Program-made: the position numbers and the translations under genes
Notes under the pieces: model-generated
Seen by the model: the letters and a program-made list of their open reading frames with translations, nothing else
What the model was told of the DNA's origin: nothing
The model's database searches: none
Assembly: GCA_003994795.1 (NCBI GenBank)
Contig: AP018269.1
Location: forward strand, 3,249,484-3,313,483
Reading direction: 5' to 3'
Source of the DNA: Cylindrospermum sp. NIES-4074
GTDB lineage: Bacteria > Cyanobacteriota > Cyanobacteriia > Cyanobacteriales > Nostocaceae
DNA: 64,000 nucleotides
In this document: positions 17,436-25,656 of the stretch, piece after piece
Layout of the letters: each line of letters starts with the position of its first letter
Numbering within the stretch: the stretch's first letter is position 1

Positions 17436-17903
17436 TCAAGATGGGAATTTAGGCGATCGGCAAGCCCATGAAGCTGAAACTCTTGTATTAGAAAGTTTCT
17501 CTCGTCGCAGTCTGATCCTGATAGCACGACCATCTCTGATAGCTGCACCTATGACAACTCTATATGGACGATCAGACATATTGAGGTTAAATCTTATCCG
17601 TGGTGGGCTTGTATAGTGCAAAGTGACTGTTTTCTTATAGGGCCCAAATGCTTGCACGAGTGCCTCGACTGTCGGGGGCTTGACAGGGGTAATTTCTATG
17701 TCTTCCGGAGTGTTTAGTGGCTTACGGGTAGTGAAATCAATATCCCTCCCCACGTTTACTTCCTTGAACTGCGGATCGTAAGGCTTGACCAAGACATTCA
17801 CACCATAATCATAAGTCACTGTGCCAAATTTCCCGACAAATTCATCCATCGTCAGCGGCTCGGATGCCAGAAGACACGCGATCGCTTGTATTTCGGCAAT
17901 CAT
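17436..17903 (-). CDS. Hypothetical protein, possible partner of the adjacent effector
   Basis: 155 residues, not recognised. A helical start (IAEIQAIACLLASEPLTMDEFVGKFG) precedes two strand-rich stretches (TVTYDYGVNVLVKPYDPQFKEVNVG and VTLHYTSPPRIRFNLNMS). It starts nine bp after the stop of the 501-residue HExxH protein on the same strand, so the two are probably co-transcribed. A small gene right after a candidate toxin is often an immunity protein, but it could equally be a chaperone. The last 15 or so residues run into HIP1-containing sequence and may be atypical. Confidence 0.6.
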   Translation of the reverse strand: MIAEIQAIACLLASEPLTMDEFVGKFGTVTYDYGVNVLVKPYDPQFKEVNVGRDIDFTTRKPLNTPEDIEITPVKPPTVEALVQAFGPYKKTVTLHYTSPPRIRFNLNMSDRPYRVVIGAAIRDGRAIRIRLRREKLSNTRVSASWACRSPKFPS

Positions 17904-17912
17904 ATTTTATCC

Positions 17913-19418
17913 TTATTTTTGAATATATCTCTGCTGATAGAATGTTCTTTTGGCCGCCTCTCCCACTTCTATTGCATCGCTCTCTATCTCAATATCTTGA
18001 TATGCATAAAAAACCATAGCACGCAAAATACTGATTAGAACGCCAGGTCTGTTAACATCATAGTCATCCGGGTCACTCTTTTGCTCATCAATTGCTGTTT
18101 TTAACTTGTCATGAGCCGACTTTATTGATTGGATATTGTCCAGAATTCGTTGGTCATCTTTGTCCATTTGCCTGCTGTTTTTGATTTCAACAACTAGTTT
18201 ATCAAAGTAGTTATGGAGTTGATTTCCTATTTTAATACTTAGGATCTCAAAATCAGCCATTAACTGCTTGCTATCAGCATCAGTTTTTGACTCATCCTCT
18301 GTTTTATCAGGTTCAGTTTTGGACTTATCCTCTGTTTTATCAGGTTCAGTTTTGGACTCATTTCCTGTTTGTTTGGTGTCAATTTCTTGCTCATCCTCTG
18401 TTTGTTCAAACCTCGCTTCCAACTTATTCTTTAGTATCTCGATCAGCAGCAGCATTGCGTTGACTTCGCTTCTATATGCTGCATATTTCCCATAGAAAAA
18501 CTTCTCCCATCCCTGAGCTTCCGCTATCAATTCTTTGTTTGCTTCAGTATCACCTGCCAAAGGTGATTTCATTGCCGCTTCTACAACTGCTAGCGGAATA
18601 CTCATCTCAGCGTCAATATCTTCAGCAGTTTTCCCCTGTCCTGCCTGCATCTGAGCCAGCCGGAAAACCTGTTCAAAATGGCGGGATTCATGGCAAGTTG
18701 TATCAATAATATCAGCAGCACGATCCTCACTAATGTCACTTATTTTCGATGCTTGGGGCTTGTCGCTGAATTCGTTTGTATTAAAATATATTATGCAACT
18801 CTCAAATTCAAACGCACCGATAGACCCGGAGGTTGTATATCTGTGCTCGCAGGGATAAGGCAGCTTCTCGTTAACCTTTGCCATGAGAAAATCAACGAGG
18901 TCTGTCATTGGTTTCTCTTGGTTTCCTGGGTCTTTCCAAAAATTATAGGCTTCTTTCCCAAACGCATCAGTCAACGACTTCGCTGCTATCCCACTGGAAG
19001 ATTTTTTTTCCTTAGTAGCTTCAGGTGCTTTTGTATCCCCAGGAACCGTCTTTTGCTCAGGTGATGGGGTCGGTTGTGTTTCTGGCTTCTTCGGAGTTTC
19101 TACTTTCTGTTGTGGCATCTCCTTGTGCTGAATATCTGCTGGCTCAGACTGTTGCACTTGTTCCCCAGTCCACTTAAAGTCCAGCTTCTTCATCTGAATT
19201 CCTGGCAGTTTTGGGCGGATGGCATGACGGCTCAAAATCCCTTGAGGTAGGATATCACTTTCGGGAATCTTGGCATTTTGGTCTTTTCCCTCCTGTGTGG
19301 CAGTCCTTTCTACATCTTGCTGCGGTTGAATGGTGAAAGGTCGAGGTGCAAACCGAGAAGGTGCATCCTGTGATTCTGGTTTCCCAGAACTGGGTCTTTT
19401 GATTCTTTCGTATGTCAT
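17913..19418 (-). CDS. Candidate contractile-injection-system-type cargo protein with HExxH motif
   Basis: 501 residues. The N-terminus (KRPSSGKPESQDAPSRFAPRPFTIQPQ) resembles the leader of cyanobacterial proteins often found with extracellular contractile injection systems. A disordered P/E/K/Q-rich linker runs to about residue 145. A globular domain follows with IIDTTCHESRHFEQVFRLAQ (about 235-255), whose HESRH fits the HExxH zinc-protease motif. Acidic repeats EDKSKTEPDKTED-type lie at about 355-385. No membrane segment or Sec signal is visible. The downstream 155-residue gene is its likely partner. The function is inferred; it may be a plain hypothetical protease-like protein. Confidence 0.62.
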   Translation of the reverse strand: MTYERIKRPSSGKPESQDAPSRFAPRPFTIQPQQDVERTATQEGKDQNAKIPESDILPQGILSRHAIRPKLPGIQMKKLDFKWTGEQVQQSEPADIQHKEMPQQKVETPKKPETQPTPSPEQKTVPGDTKAPEATKEKKSSSGIAAKSLTDAFGKEAYNFWKDPGNQEKPMTDLVDFLMAKVNEKLPYPCEHRYTTSGSIGAFEFESCIIYFNTNEFSDKPQASKISDISEDRAADIIDTTCHESRHFEQVFRLAQMQAGQGKTAEDIDAEMSIPLAVVEAAMKSPLAGDTEANKELIAEAQGWEKFFYGKYAAYRSEVNAMLLLIEILKNKLEARFEQTEDEQEIDTKQTGNESKTEPDKTEDKSKTEPDKTEDESKTDADSKQLMADFEILSIKIGNQLHNYFDKLVVEIKNSRQMDKDDQRILDNIQSIKSAHDKLKTAIDEQKSDPDDYDVNRPGVLISILRAMVFYAYQDIEIESDAIEVGEAAKRTFYQQRYIQK

Positions 19419-19695
19419 GTTATGCCTGGTTTCTCGGTTAGCTTTCGATTAAGTGCAATTTACTGTTGTTGATTTTGTGATATAGTTATTTGTGCTGCCT
19501 ACCATAAATTAGACAGCAGCAATTATCATTAATAACCGTTTATTAGCTTGACTAATTTTAGCCTGAAATTACTTAATTTGTCCAGGCTTTTGTTACAATG
19601 AATATTCTTTTTCTAGAGAAAAATGCTGTGAAAATTATTGTTCGATTTCAGTTATTTTTCTCTGTTCAGAAATGATAACGTCTTCAAGTTAAATC

Positions 19696-19820
19696 AGGAC
19701 TTACGCAACTGGCATGGCTTTGTAGGGTGCGTCAGATGCCGAAAATTTGTTGCTTGTTACCGAATTATCGAGTCTGACGCACCCTACACGAGACATTGAG
19801 TAGACACTTGCGTAATTCCT
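19696..19820. repeat. 125-bp MITE-like palindromic element
   Basis: Outer ends AGGACTTACGCAA and TTGCGTAATTCCT are inverted repeats with one mismatch; inside, GTAGGGTGCGTCAGA (19722-19736) pairs perfectly with TCTGACGCACCCTAC (19773-19787). Single half-sites TGCGTAAGTCCT also occur near 6002 and 7711. The rest of the 434-bp spacer 19419-19852 is AT-rich with no supported gene and should carry the promoter of the effector gene. Confidence 0.75.
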
Positions 19821-19852
19821 ATAAATATCCAAAATTTTTAATTGGTGAAAAT

Positions 19853-20056
19853 TTATATCTCCCTCACCTGGGGATGAGCATTTTCAATGTGCTGAATTAA
19901 GCTTTCTGCCATTTCCACAGCGACAATAATTAATTGCTGTTCAATGTTTCCATAACCGCCCTCATCGCTGACTTGTGGGTAAATGTGCGGGTTAGATAAC
20001 ATAGCTGCTAGCAGTTGGGAAGCAGTTTCTTTGATTTCATAATTTGGTGGGTTCAC
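19853..20056 (-). CDS. Small hypothetical protein
   Basis: 67 residues, acidic and helical (KETASQLLAAMLSNPHIYPQ, EQQLIIVAVEMAESLIQHIE). No family recognised. It begins four bp after the stop of the HPF/cold-shock gene on the same strand, so it is the third gene of that operon, and the tight spacing favours a real gene. Confidence 0.65.
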   Translation of the reverse strand: MNPPNYEIKETASQLLAAMLSNPHIYPQVSDEGGYGNIEQQLIIVAVEMAESLIQHIENAHPQVREI

Positions 20057-20060
20057 GCGC

Positions 20061-20708
20061 CTACTCCCTCCAATCTAAAGGTGGTTCAATTATCGTTTGC
20101 TGTGACTTACCAGCACGGACACCAGGCTTATCCACAATCTTCACGGTGCTAGCTTGGGGGCCTGCTTTGCCTTGTTCTAGAGAAAAATGGACACCAGTGC
20201 CAATTTCTAAGCGTTCAAAATCTTTATGTAAAACGCTATTACGGTGGAAGTAGATTTCCTCACCATCCAAGGCTTTCAGGAAACCATAACCTCTTTCTGG
20301 AAATAACTTGGTGACAATTGCGATCGCTTCCTGTGGTGCTTGATGACCCTTGGCTTGATCGCTTTCGTGCTGACGCTTGGTAAGTTTGATCAGTTGCTGA
20401 CGTGCCGTATCAAAAGCTTCTCGAATCACCGCGTCTAGGGGTTGATACTGGATACCTTCTGGGGGATTAATTTCGGCTACAAGTTCATGATTAGGGGGAA
20501 CAGTGATATCAATGCGGACTCGATAGGGGGAACCACTGCGAGGGCGGTCGTGTATCTTTTCAATAGCAACCTGGCAATTATTAATGTAACTGCAAACCTG
20601 CTCTAGCTTGGCAATTTTTTCTGCAACTAAAGTAGCGATCGCATCTGTTTTTTCTAGATGGCGATAGGTAATCTCTGGTGGAACTTTCATATTTTTCTCA
20701 AATATCAA
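20061..20708 (-). CDS. HPF/RaiA family ribosome-associated protein fused to a cold-shock domain
   Basis: 215 residues. Residues 1-110 match the HPF/RaiA/YfiA ribosome-hibernation fold (VPPEITYRHLEKTDAIATLVAEKIAKLEQV, YRVRIDITVPPNHELVAEI). Residues 145-205 are an OB-fold cold-shock domain with RNP1-like GYGFLKAL and RNP2-like EIYFHRNSVL. The usual dimerisation tail of long HPF is absent. It probably binds the 30S subunit or mRNA under stress or slow growth. It lies eight bp after the phosphoribosyltransferase gene. Confidence 0.85.
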   Translation of the reverse strand: MIFEKNMKVPPEITYRHLEKTDAIATLVAEKIAKLEQVCSYINNCQVAIEKIHDRPRSGSPYRVRIDITVPPNHELVAEINPPEGIQYQPLDAVIREAFDTARQQLIKLTKRQHESDQAKGHQAPQEAIAIVTKLFPERGYGFLKALDGEEIYFHRNSVLHKDFERLEIGTGVHFSLEQGKAGPQASTVKIVDKPGVRAGKSQQTIIEPPLDWRE

Positions 20709-20715
20709 TCCTGGT

Positions 20716-21381
20716 CTACGTGCCGAGAGATAATGGTTGATCGTGGTTTGCAGCTTGTGCTAGTAGTTCACAGACTTCATCATCTGTGGTTTGGGGAAAG
20801 TTGTTATACCAGATACCAACGCTGTAAAAAGGCTCAGGTTGGGCAATGCAGACTAGTTTATCTACAACCCGTGCTAAATGTTGGTAGGTTTCGGATGCGG
20901 CAACAGGTACCGCCACGATAATCTGCGCGGGTTGCTGTTTGCGTACAGATGCGATCGCCGCCCACATAGTTGCACCAGTGGCTAAACCATCATCTACCAA
21001 GATCACAGTGCGGTCTTCTAAATCTGGAAAAGGGCGATCGCCTCGATAAAGGCGTTCACGTCGTTCTAACTCCCGTTCTTCCTGCACTGCAATTCTGGCG
21101 ATCGCATCATCAGAGATATTTCCTTCACTGATAATCATTTCATTAAGTATTCTCACACCACCAGAGGCGATCGCACCCATTGCTAGTTCTTCGTGATCAG
21201 GTACACCCAATTTCCTGACCACCAACACATCCAAAGGCGCATTTAAAGCCTTAGCAACTTCAAAAGCGACAGGTATACCACCTCTAGGCAAACCTAACAC
21301 CACCACATCTGGACGATTAGCATAAGCTGCTAATTCCCCAGCCAAGGACTTTCCCGCTAACCTTCGGTCTTGGAATAGCAT
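20716..21381 (-). CDS. Phosphoribosyltransferase
   Basis: 221 residues, type I PRTase fold. The PRPP-binding loop is VILVDDGLATGATMWAA (about residues 125-141) and the PPi loop lies in VVVLGLPRGGIPVAFEVA. The domain arrangement and IAQPEPFYSVGIWYNNFPQ tail match the stand-alone phosphoribosyltransferases often encoded next to stress genes; the base substrate is unknown. It is the first gene of the operon with the HPF-cold-shock protein and a 67-residue protein. Confidence 0.88.
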   Translation of the reverse strand: MLFQDRRLAGKSLAGELAAYANRPDVVVLGLPRGGIPVAFEVAKALNAPLDVLVVRKLGVPDHEELAMGAIASGGVRILNEMIISEGNISDDAIARIAVQEERELERRERLYRGDRPFPDLEDRTVILVDDGLATGATMWAAIASVRKQQPAQIIVAVPVAASETYQHLARVVDKLVCIAQPEPFYSVGIWYNNFPQTTDDEVCELLAQAANHDQPLSLGT

Positions 21382-21517
21382 GGTGTCACACTCCTGATAA
21401 TCATCTCATATAGGTTTTCAACCTGATTCTTTTATCTTCTGAACCGATTCTAGAAAGCTAAAAATTCCCTGACCTCTGACTAACGGGGCGATATCCTCAA
21501 TCTAGAGACATATCTGT

Positions 21518-21618
21518 TAGGATTCATATTTGATTCATGAACTTACTCGTAGAGGTAGGGAACAGGGAAAGTAAAGTCATAGATTGTTTTTTTCAGAAAT
21601 CAAATACTAGTCCTATAT
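21518..21618. repeat. MITE-like repeat, copy 1 (shared with 54814-54944)
   Basis: Contains TTGATTCATGAACTTACTCG and, near the other end, AAATACTAGTCCTATA, with AAAGTCATAG in the middle. All three blocks recur in the same order at 54814-54944, which is longer by an internal purine-rich insertion. Ends resemble an ATAGGACT/AGTCCTAT inverted repeat, degraded on the left here. Confidence 0.7.
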
Positions 21619-21635
21619 ATCCCTGACAAACAAAT

Positions 21636-21663
21636 GTAGAGACGTTTCATGAAACGTCTCTAC
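21636..21663. repeat. Dispersed GTAGAGACGTTT palindrome, copy 3
   Basis: Perfect inverted repeat: GTAGAGACGTTTCA and TGAAACGTCTCTAC. It is the best-preserved of the four copies in the window. Confidence 0.8.
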
Positions 21664-21723
21664 ACGCCCCTTCCGTAACGCTAACACCCTGCATAATAAA
21701 GACAGGCGTTATCTTCACTTTAT

Positions 21724-22506
21724 ATGCACTTAACTTGGTTAGACAACAATAGTTGGCTCATAGAAATTGGCAGTCAAAAGATACTACTTGACCCTTGGCT
21801 AGTTGGTGACTTAACCTTCAATAATGCAGATTGGTTTTTTAAAGGCTCCCGGCAGCAAGATCCCCCAATACCAGAAAACATTGATTTAATTCTGCTGTCT
21901 CAGGGTATAGAAGACCATACTCACCCCCCAACCCTCAAGCAGCTAGACCATAATATCAAAGTTGTAGCTTCTCCAACTGCTGTCAAAGTTGTAGAAAAAT
22001 TGGGTTACAACCAAATAACCGCCCTTACTCAAGGTGAAACTTTCACATTAAATCAGCAAGTAGAAATTACAGCTTTTCCCGGCACATCAATGGGGCCGAC
22101 CGTGTTAGAAAATGCTTATCTTCTCAAAGAGTTAGAAAGTGGTTTGACGATTTACTACGAGCCTCACGGCAATCATTCCCCACAAATTAAGCAGCTTGCC
22201 CCGGTGGATATAGTAATTACGCCAATTATTGATTTTGGTTTGCCTTTAATAGGCTCAATCATTAAAGGAGGAAATACTGCCTTAGAAGTTGCCAAATGTT
22301 TGCAACCACAAATCATTTTACCCACAGCATTAGCTAGGGATGTGCTGTATGAGGGATTCCTGACTAAATTCTTGCGAGCTACAGGAAGTGTTACAGAGTT
22401 TCGAGTGTTATTAGAAAAGAACAATGTAGCAACGCAAGTATTTGATCCTCAGCCGGGAATACGCTTTGAAATGCCATTAGAAAAACGCGAATTAGCCAAA
22501 TTATAA
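21724..22506 (+). CDS. MBL-fold metallo-hydrolase-like protein
   Basis: 260 residues. The strand-loop pattern MHLTWLDNNSWLIEIGSQKILLDPW, YYEPHGNHSP, ITPIIDFGLPLIGSIIKGGNTA resembles UlaG-type metallo-beta-lactamase-fold proteins. The catalytic HxHxDH position reads SQGIEDHTHPPTL, keeping only part of the ligands, so metal binding may be altered. Similar proteins occur across cyanobacteria and in plastids. Function unknown. Its stop is followed by a GGCGCTGCTG/CAGCAGCGCC stem shared with the convergent endonuclease gene end. Confidence 0.8.
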   Translation: MHLTWLDNNSWLIEIGSQKILLDPWLVGDLTFNNADWFFKGSRQQDPPIPENIDLILLSQGIEDHTHPPTLKQLDHNIKVVASPTAVKVVEKLGYNQITALTQGETFTLNQQVEITAFPGTSMGPTVLENAYLLKELESGLTIYYEPHGNHSPQIKQLAPVDIVITPIIDFGLPLIGSIIKGGNTALEVAKCLQPQIILPTALARDVLYEGFLTKFLRATGSVTEFRVLLEKNNVATQVFDPQPGIRFEMPLEKRELAKL

Positions 22507-22516
22507 CTCACCATTC

Positions 22517-22563
22517 GGCGCTGCTGTTGGGATATGTTTTTTCTCTCTTAACTCAGCAGCGCC
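22517..22563. terminator. Hairpin between convergent genes
   Basis: Arms GGCGCTGCTG (22517-22526) and CAGCAGCGCC (22554-22563) with a 27-nt loop containing a T-rich run. It lies between the MBL-like gene and the convergent endonuclease gene and could stop transcription from both sides. Confidence 0.45.
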
Positions 22564-23186
22564 TCTGAGGGACACCCCAGCCGCGCACAAATATTTTGGC
22601 AGTGTTGAGCCACCTTTGGTTGTAGACTAGCTATGGTGATGGGATTAGGCGGTAATTGTTCTGCAAACAACCTTCCTAAGTGTATTTCATCCCATAGCGA
22701 TCGCATTTGTAATCCCCGTCCTTTACCAGGGGCATGAATGCCAAAACCAGAAATAATACTACACCAAACAGGCTGGAAATGCCTAATTAGCACAGCTTCA
22801 CCCCAAGCAACTAGATCAACAGCCATAGCCACCACTGTAAAGTGAAAATCTGCGACATCAAGATTGTTAACTTGGCGAATGGAATTTCTATGCTCTCTTA
22901 AACGACCCACTAAACCCCCTGCAACAGTTCCTTTACCAGTACGCTTGCCCGGATTCTCCGCTTTTCCGATGTAAATGGGCAGACAACAAGAATTCTGATT
23001 GGCGTAAGTGATGCCTGAGTAGAGAGGAAATTGTCCTCTATAGTAAAGTAAATAGACACCGACATAGCCAGCTAACTGTTCTTTGATTTGTTCGAGTTCA
23101 GTCAGAGGATGGCAATGCTGTCTAGCTTGAAACTCGATTAACTGTTCGCGCAGTGTTGCAGGTGCTTGAAAAACCTCTAATGGCAT
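22548..23186 (-). CDS. Eco29kI-family type II restriction endonuclease (GIY-YIG)
   Basis: 212 residues. VGVYLLYYRGQ (about residue 43) and LPIYIGKAENPGKRTGKG give the GIY-YIG core, followed by LVGRLREHRNSI with catalytic Arg/His and AWGEAVLIRHFQPVWCSIISGFGIHAPGKGR, matching Eco29kI-type enzymes. Characterised members cut CCGCGG; the specificity here is inferred from family only. The ATG at 23186 is preferred to a TTG two codons upstream. It lies 12 bp after the C5 methyltransferase stop on the same strand, a compact restriction-modification pair. Confidence 0.88.
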   Translation of the reverse strand: MPLEVFQAPATLREQLIEFQARQHCHPLTELEQIKEQLAGYVGVYLLYYRGQFPLYSGITYANQNSCCLPIYIGKAENPGKRTGKGTVAGGLVGRLREHRNSIRQVNNLDVADFHFTVVAMAVDLVAWGEAVLIRHFQPVWCSIISGFGIHAPGKGRGLQMRSLWDEIHLGRLFAEQLPPNPITIASLQPKVAQHCQNICARLGCPSEALLS

Positions 23187-23198
23187 GAGCAATTTTAA

Positions 23199-24398
23199 CT
23201 AGACAGCACTTACCATTTTGTAGGGAGATGCAACTTCCTGTAAATGGGTGCGGACGCTAGTAGCCAGGAGATTAGCTAGAGTAACAGGTACAGCATTGCC
23301 AATTTGACGCATTGACTCACCCCAAGCAGTGGGAAAATAGTAATCATCGGGGAAAGTTTGCAATCTTGCTGCCTCTCTGACTGTGAAGTAACGGACTTGT
23401 CCATTGGTAAGAGCAAGCATATTCTCGCCACCAGGGACACCATGCACACCTGCTTTCAGGGTTTTGGACGGCTCATCTAAAAGACTACCTGTATGCCCTG
23501 GATAACTTCTGGCTCCCGGAATGTATATGTGATTAGTAATTTCTGTTGTCAAATCAGTGTTTTCAGGTGGCGGTAGGTCAGTAATAGCATCCCGGACAGT
23601 CCGCCAAGGGGCAGTCATGCTACCGAGTAAACTCGGCCCATTACGTTGCCAGCGCGTGCGTAGTTTTGCAGACATCTCTGGGCGCTCCTTACTGGCAATG
23701 CTGTGACGCTCCCAGTACTCACCTGTCACCCACTTATGCCAAATCAGCGCTTCTTCTGTATACTTTGGCTCAGGAAAAGACCAATTAGGGTTTAAATCAG
23801 CGCGGAAACCAACAATAAAAACCCGTTCTCGCTTCTGTGGTACTCCATAATCAGCCGCATTGAGCAACCGCCAAGTCACCCGATAACTAAGTTCATCTTT
23901 GGGGCTACTGTTGTGATGTAGCTCAAGTCGTCCCAAATGGTCAGTCCAAGATTCATCAAGCTTGGATAATAGCTGAGGATGATTTAACTGTAAAATAATA
24001 TACTCAAAATATTTAAGAAAATTAGGACGCACTAACCCGCGTACATTCTCGATAATAAAGGCTTTGGGACGTAATTCCCGCACCGCTCGGAAAAACTGGG
24101 GAAACATATCCCGCTTATCCGAATAAGCATTATGCCTGCCACCAATGGAAAAAGGCTGACAAGGTGGGCCTCCAGCTAAGAGGTCTATTTCTTTCCCAAT
24201 AGTAGAGTAGTCAAAATCTGCCACATCCATTTGATGAATACACCAGTCGCTGATAAGTGTACTTCCTCGGTGTTGATTTTCGCGGATGGTGTGACAACTG
24301 TGCTTATCCCATTCCACAAGTGCTTGATGATGAAAGCCAGCCATAGCGCATCCCATAGCCAAGCCCCCAGCACCCGTAAATAACTCTACCGATTTCAC
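23199..24398 (-). CDS. DNA (cytosine-5-)-methyltransferase
   Basis: About 399 residues from a GTG at 24398; an in-frame TTG at 24449 would add 17. Motif I VELFTGAGGLAMG, motif IV GGPPCQPFS with the catalytic Cys, motif VI IENV, motif VIII QKRERVFIVGF and motif X RQIGNAVPVTLA are in order. It transfers methyl from SAM to cytosine C5 and protects host DNA from the adjacent Eco29kI-type nuclease. The start was set so that motif I lies near the N-terminus. It is divergent from the PadR operon across about 190 bp. Confidence 0.92.
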   Translation of the reverse strand: MKSVELFTGAGGLAMGCAMAGFHHQALVEWDKHSCHTIRENQHRGSTLISDWCIHQMDVADFDYSTIGKEIDLLAGGPPCQPFSIGGRHNAYSDKRDMFPQFFRAVRELRPKAFIIENVRGLVRPNFLKYFEYIILQLNHPQLLSKLDESWTDHLGRLELHHNSSPKDELSYRVTWRLLNAADYGVPQKRERVFIVGFRADLNPNWSFPEPKYTEEALIWHKWVTGEYWERHSIASKERPEMSAKLRTRWQRNGPSLLGSMTAPWRTVRDAITDLPPPENTDLTTEITNHIYIPGARSYPGHTGSLLDEPSKTLKAGVHGVPGGENMLALTNGQVRYFTVREAARLQTFPDDYYFPTAWGESMRQIGNAVPVTLANLLATSVRTHLQEVASPYKMVSAV

Positions 24399-24590
24399 TT
24401 TAGACCATCCAACATAATTACTTGCAAAACATATTGATGATATATCCAATCGCTTGCGGCTGGCGTCATTTCAGGCATTTTTAGTGGAAGAGGTGATTTT
24501 ATCTACAAACAAAAATATACTTGCCAATTTATATATCAACATTGTATAGTACATTTATAACGTCAATATCATCTTGTTAGCAAAGTATAT

Positions 24591-24950
24591 ATGAATAAGA
24601 AAAGCGATGAATTAATTACCCTGTCAGCACTTGAGGAAGACTTACTGACAGTGGTGTGTGATAAAGAACTGTACGGACTGCAAATTATGAACGCCATCAA
24701 CGAAGCTAGTCGTGGTAAGCGTCAGATAGGATTTGGTAGCTTGTACCCCACCCTTCACCGGATGGAAAAAAAAGGTTTTGTTAAGTCCCGTTGGGGTGAA
24801 GAAACAGATCAGGAATCTGGTGGTGCGCGACGCAAATATTACGAAATCACTGGTTTAGGGAAACGAACCCTGAGAGAAACCCAAGAATACCGCGCGCATC
24901 TTACTGTATGGAAACCAGTATTCGGTCAACTGGGAGCAGAAGGGGTATGA
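24591..24950 (+). CDS. PadR family transcriptional regulator
   Basis: 119 residues. A winged-helix PadR domain: EEDLLTVVCDKELYGLQIMNAI, IGFGSLYPTLHRMEKKGFVKSRW and GARRKYYEITGLGKRTL. The C-terminal dimerisation helix is short. PadR proteins usually repress their own operon and respond to a ligand. Its TGA overlaps the next ATG (ATGA at 24947-24950), so it is translationally coupled to the coiled-coil membrane protein. An imperfect inverted repeat ATATACTTGC/GCAAAGTATAT (24515-24590) brackets the promoter region and could be its operator. Confidence 0.88.
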   Translation: MNKKSDELITLSALEEDLLTVVCDKELYGLQIMNAINEASRGKRQIGFGSLYPTLHRMEKKGFVKSRWGEETDQESGGARRKYYEITGLGKRTLRETQEYRAHLTVWKPVFGQLGAEGV

Positions 24951-25651
24951 AGATGACGAACTTCAATAAGTTTTTAAAGCTTGTACCCAAGTTACCAATA
25001 ATGTTGCAGATATTGCTATTACTACCGTTAGCACTGCTATGGCTCTTAACACAATCATTCGTAATAGTCTCGGTTATAATTTTAGTTTGTGTTTTATTTT
25101 TATACAGGCACAAACTAAAAGTATTCGTTGAACATTTTGTAGAGCAGAAAGATCAGGAGATAAACAGAGTTATTGGCAAAATAGAGATAATCCATGAAGA
25201 ATTAAAGCTTAAACTTCAATCTGACAATTCTGACAATTCTGACAATCGAGAAAATCTATTGGAATCTCAATCTAAATTAGAAAACATAATTAAAAATTTG
25301 CAGACATCAAGAGATAGCTTTCATGATGCAATAGCAATATTTAATGAATCAATTTCAGGATTAAATGAAGAAAACCAGAAATTCAATAAGCGAATTAATG
25401 CTTTATTCAGTAATTCTGAAAAATCAAATAAACAACCCAAATTACCTGTATTGCTTGCAAAAAGACTTTCTGAAGACTGGTGCAGTGACTTAGAAGAGTT
25501 ACAAAGTCATTGGGTTAACTCTGGATGTTCAGCCCTAGTTGTCCAACTACGAACTATTAAATGTTTAGTAGAAATGGGTTGGGCTAAATTAATGATTCGG
25601 TGGCAAGATTACCTCGATAGTAAAACAACACAGCAAATTAACGATAAGTAA
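24947..25651 (+). CDS. Membrane-anchored coiled-coil protein of the PadR operon
   Basis: 234 residues from the ATG that overlaps the PadR stop. Residues 15-55 hold two adjacent hydrophobic segments (LPIMLQILLLLPLALLWLLT and SFVIVSVIILVCVLFLY). Residues 60-155 are charged and helical, likely a coiled coil (HEELKLKLQSDNSDNSDNRE, SKLENIIKNLQTSRDSF), with SDNSDNSDN as a small repeat. The last 70 residues (LPVLLAKRLSEDWCSDLEEL) may be globular. No family recognised. Five bp separate it from the 2-TM gene. Confidence 0.75.
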   Translation: MKMTNFNKFLKLVPKLPIMLQILLLLPLALLWLLTQSFVIVSVIILVCVLFLYRHKLKVFVEHFVEQKDQEINRVIGKIEIIHEELKLKLQSDNSDNSDNRENLLESQSKLENIIKNLQTSRDSFHDAIAIFNESISGLNEENQKFNKRINALFSNSEKSNKQPKLPVLLAKRLSEDWCSDLEELQSHWVNSGCSALVVQLRTIKCLVEMGWAKLMIRWQDYLDSKTTQQINDK

Positions 25652-25656
25652 ACAAT

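Larger units (their letters stand above)
21382..21723. other. Divergent intergenic region with two dispersed repeats
   Basis: 340 bp between the phosphoribosyltransferase (minus) and the MBL-like gene (plus). It holds a MITE-like element (about 21518-21618) sharing its TTGATTCATGAACTTACTCG core and AATACTAGTCCTATA end with 54814-54944, and the 28-bp palindrome at 21636-21663. No gene is visible. Confidence 0.6.

Noticed and set aside
17436-19418. Prophage or tail fragment
   Set aside because: No structural phage genes, integrase or attachment sites; the two genes are better explained as an effector-type pair.
24515-24590. Firm PadR operator call at the ATATACTTGC/GCAAAGTATAT inverted repeat
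   Set aside because: Arms are imperfect and AT-rich; chance is not excluded, so it is only mentioned in the PadR entry.
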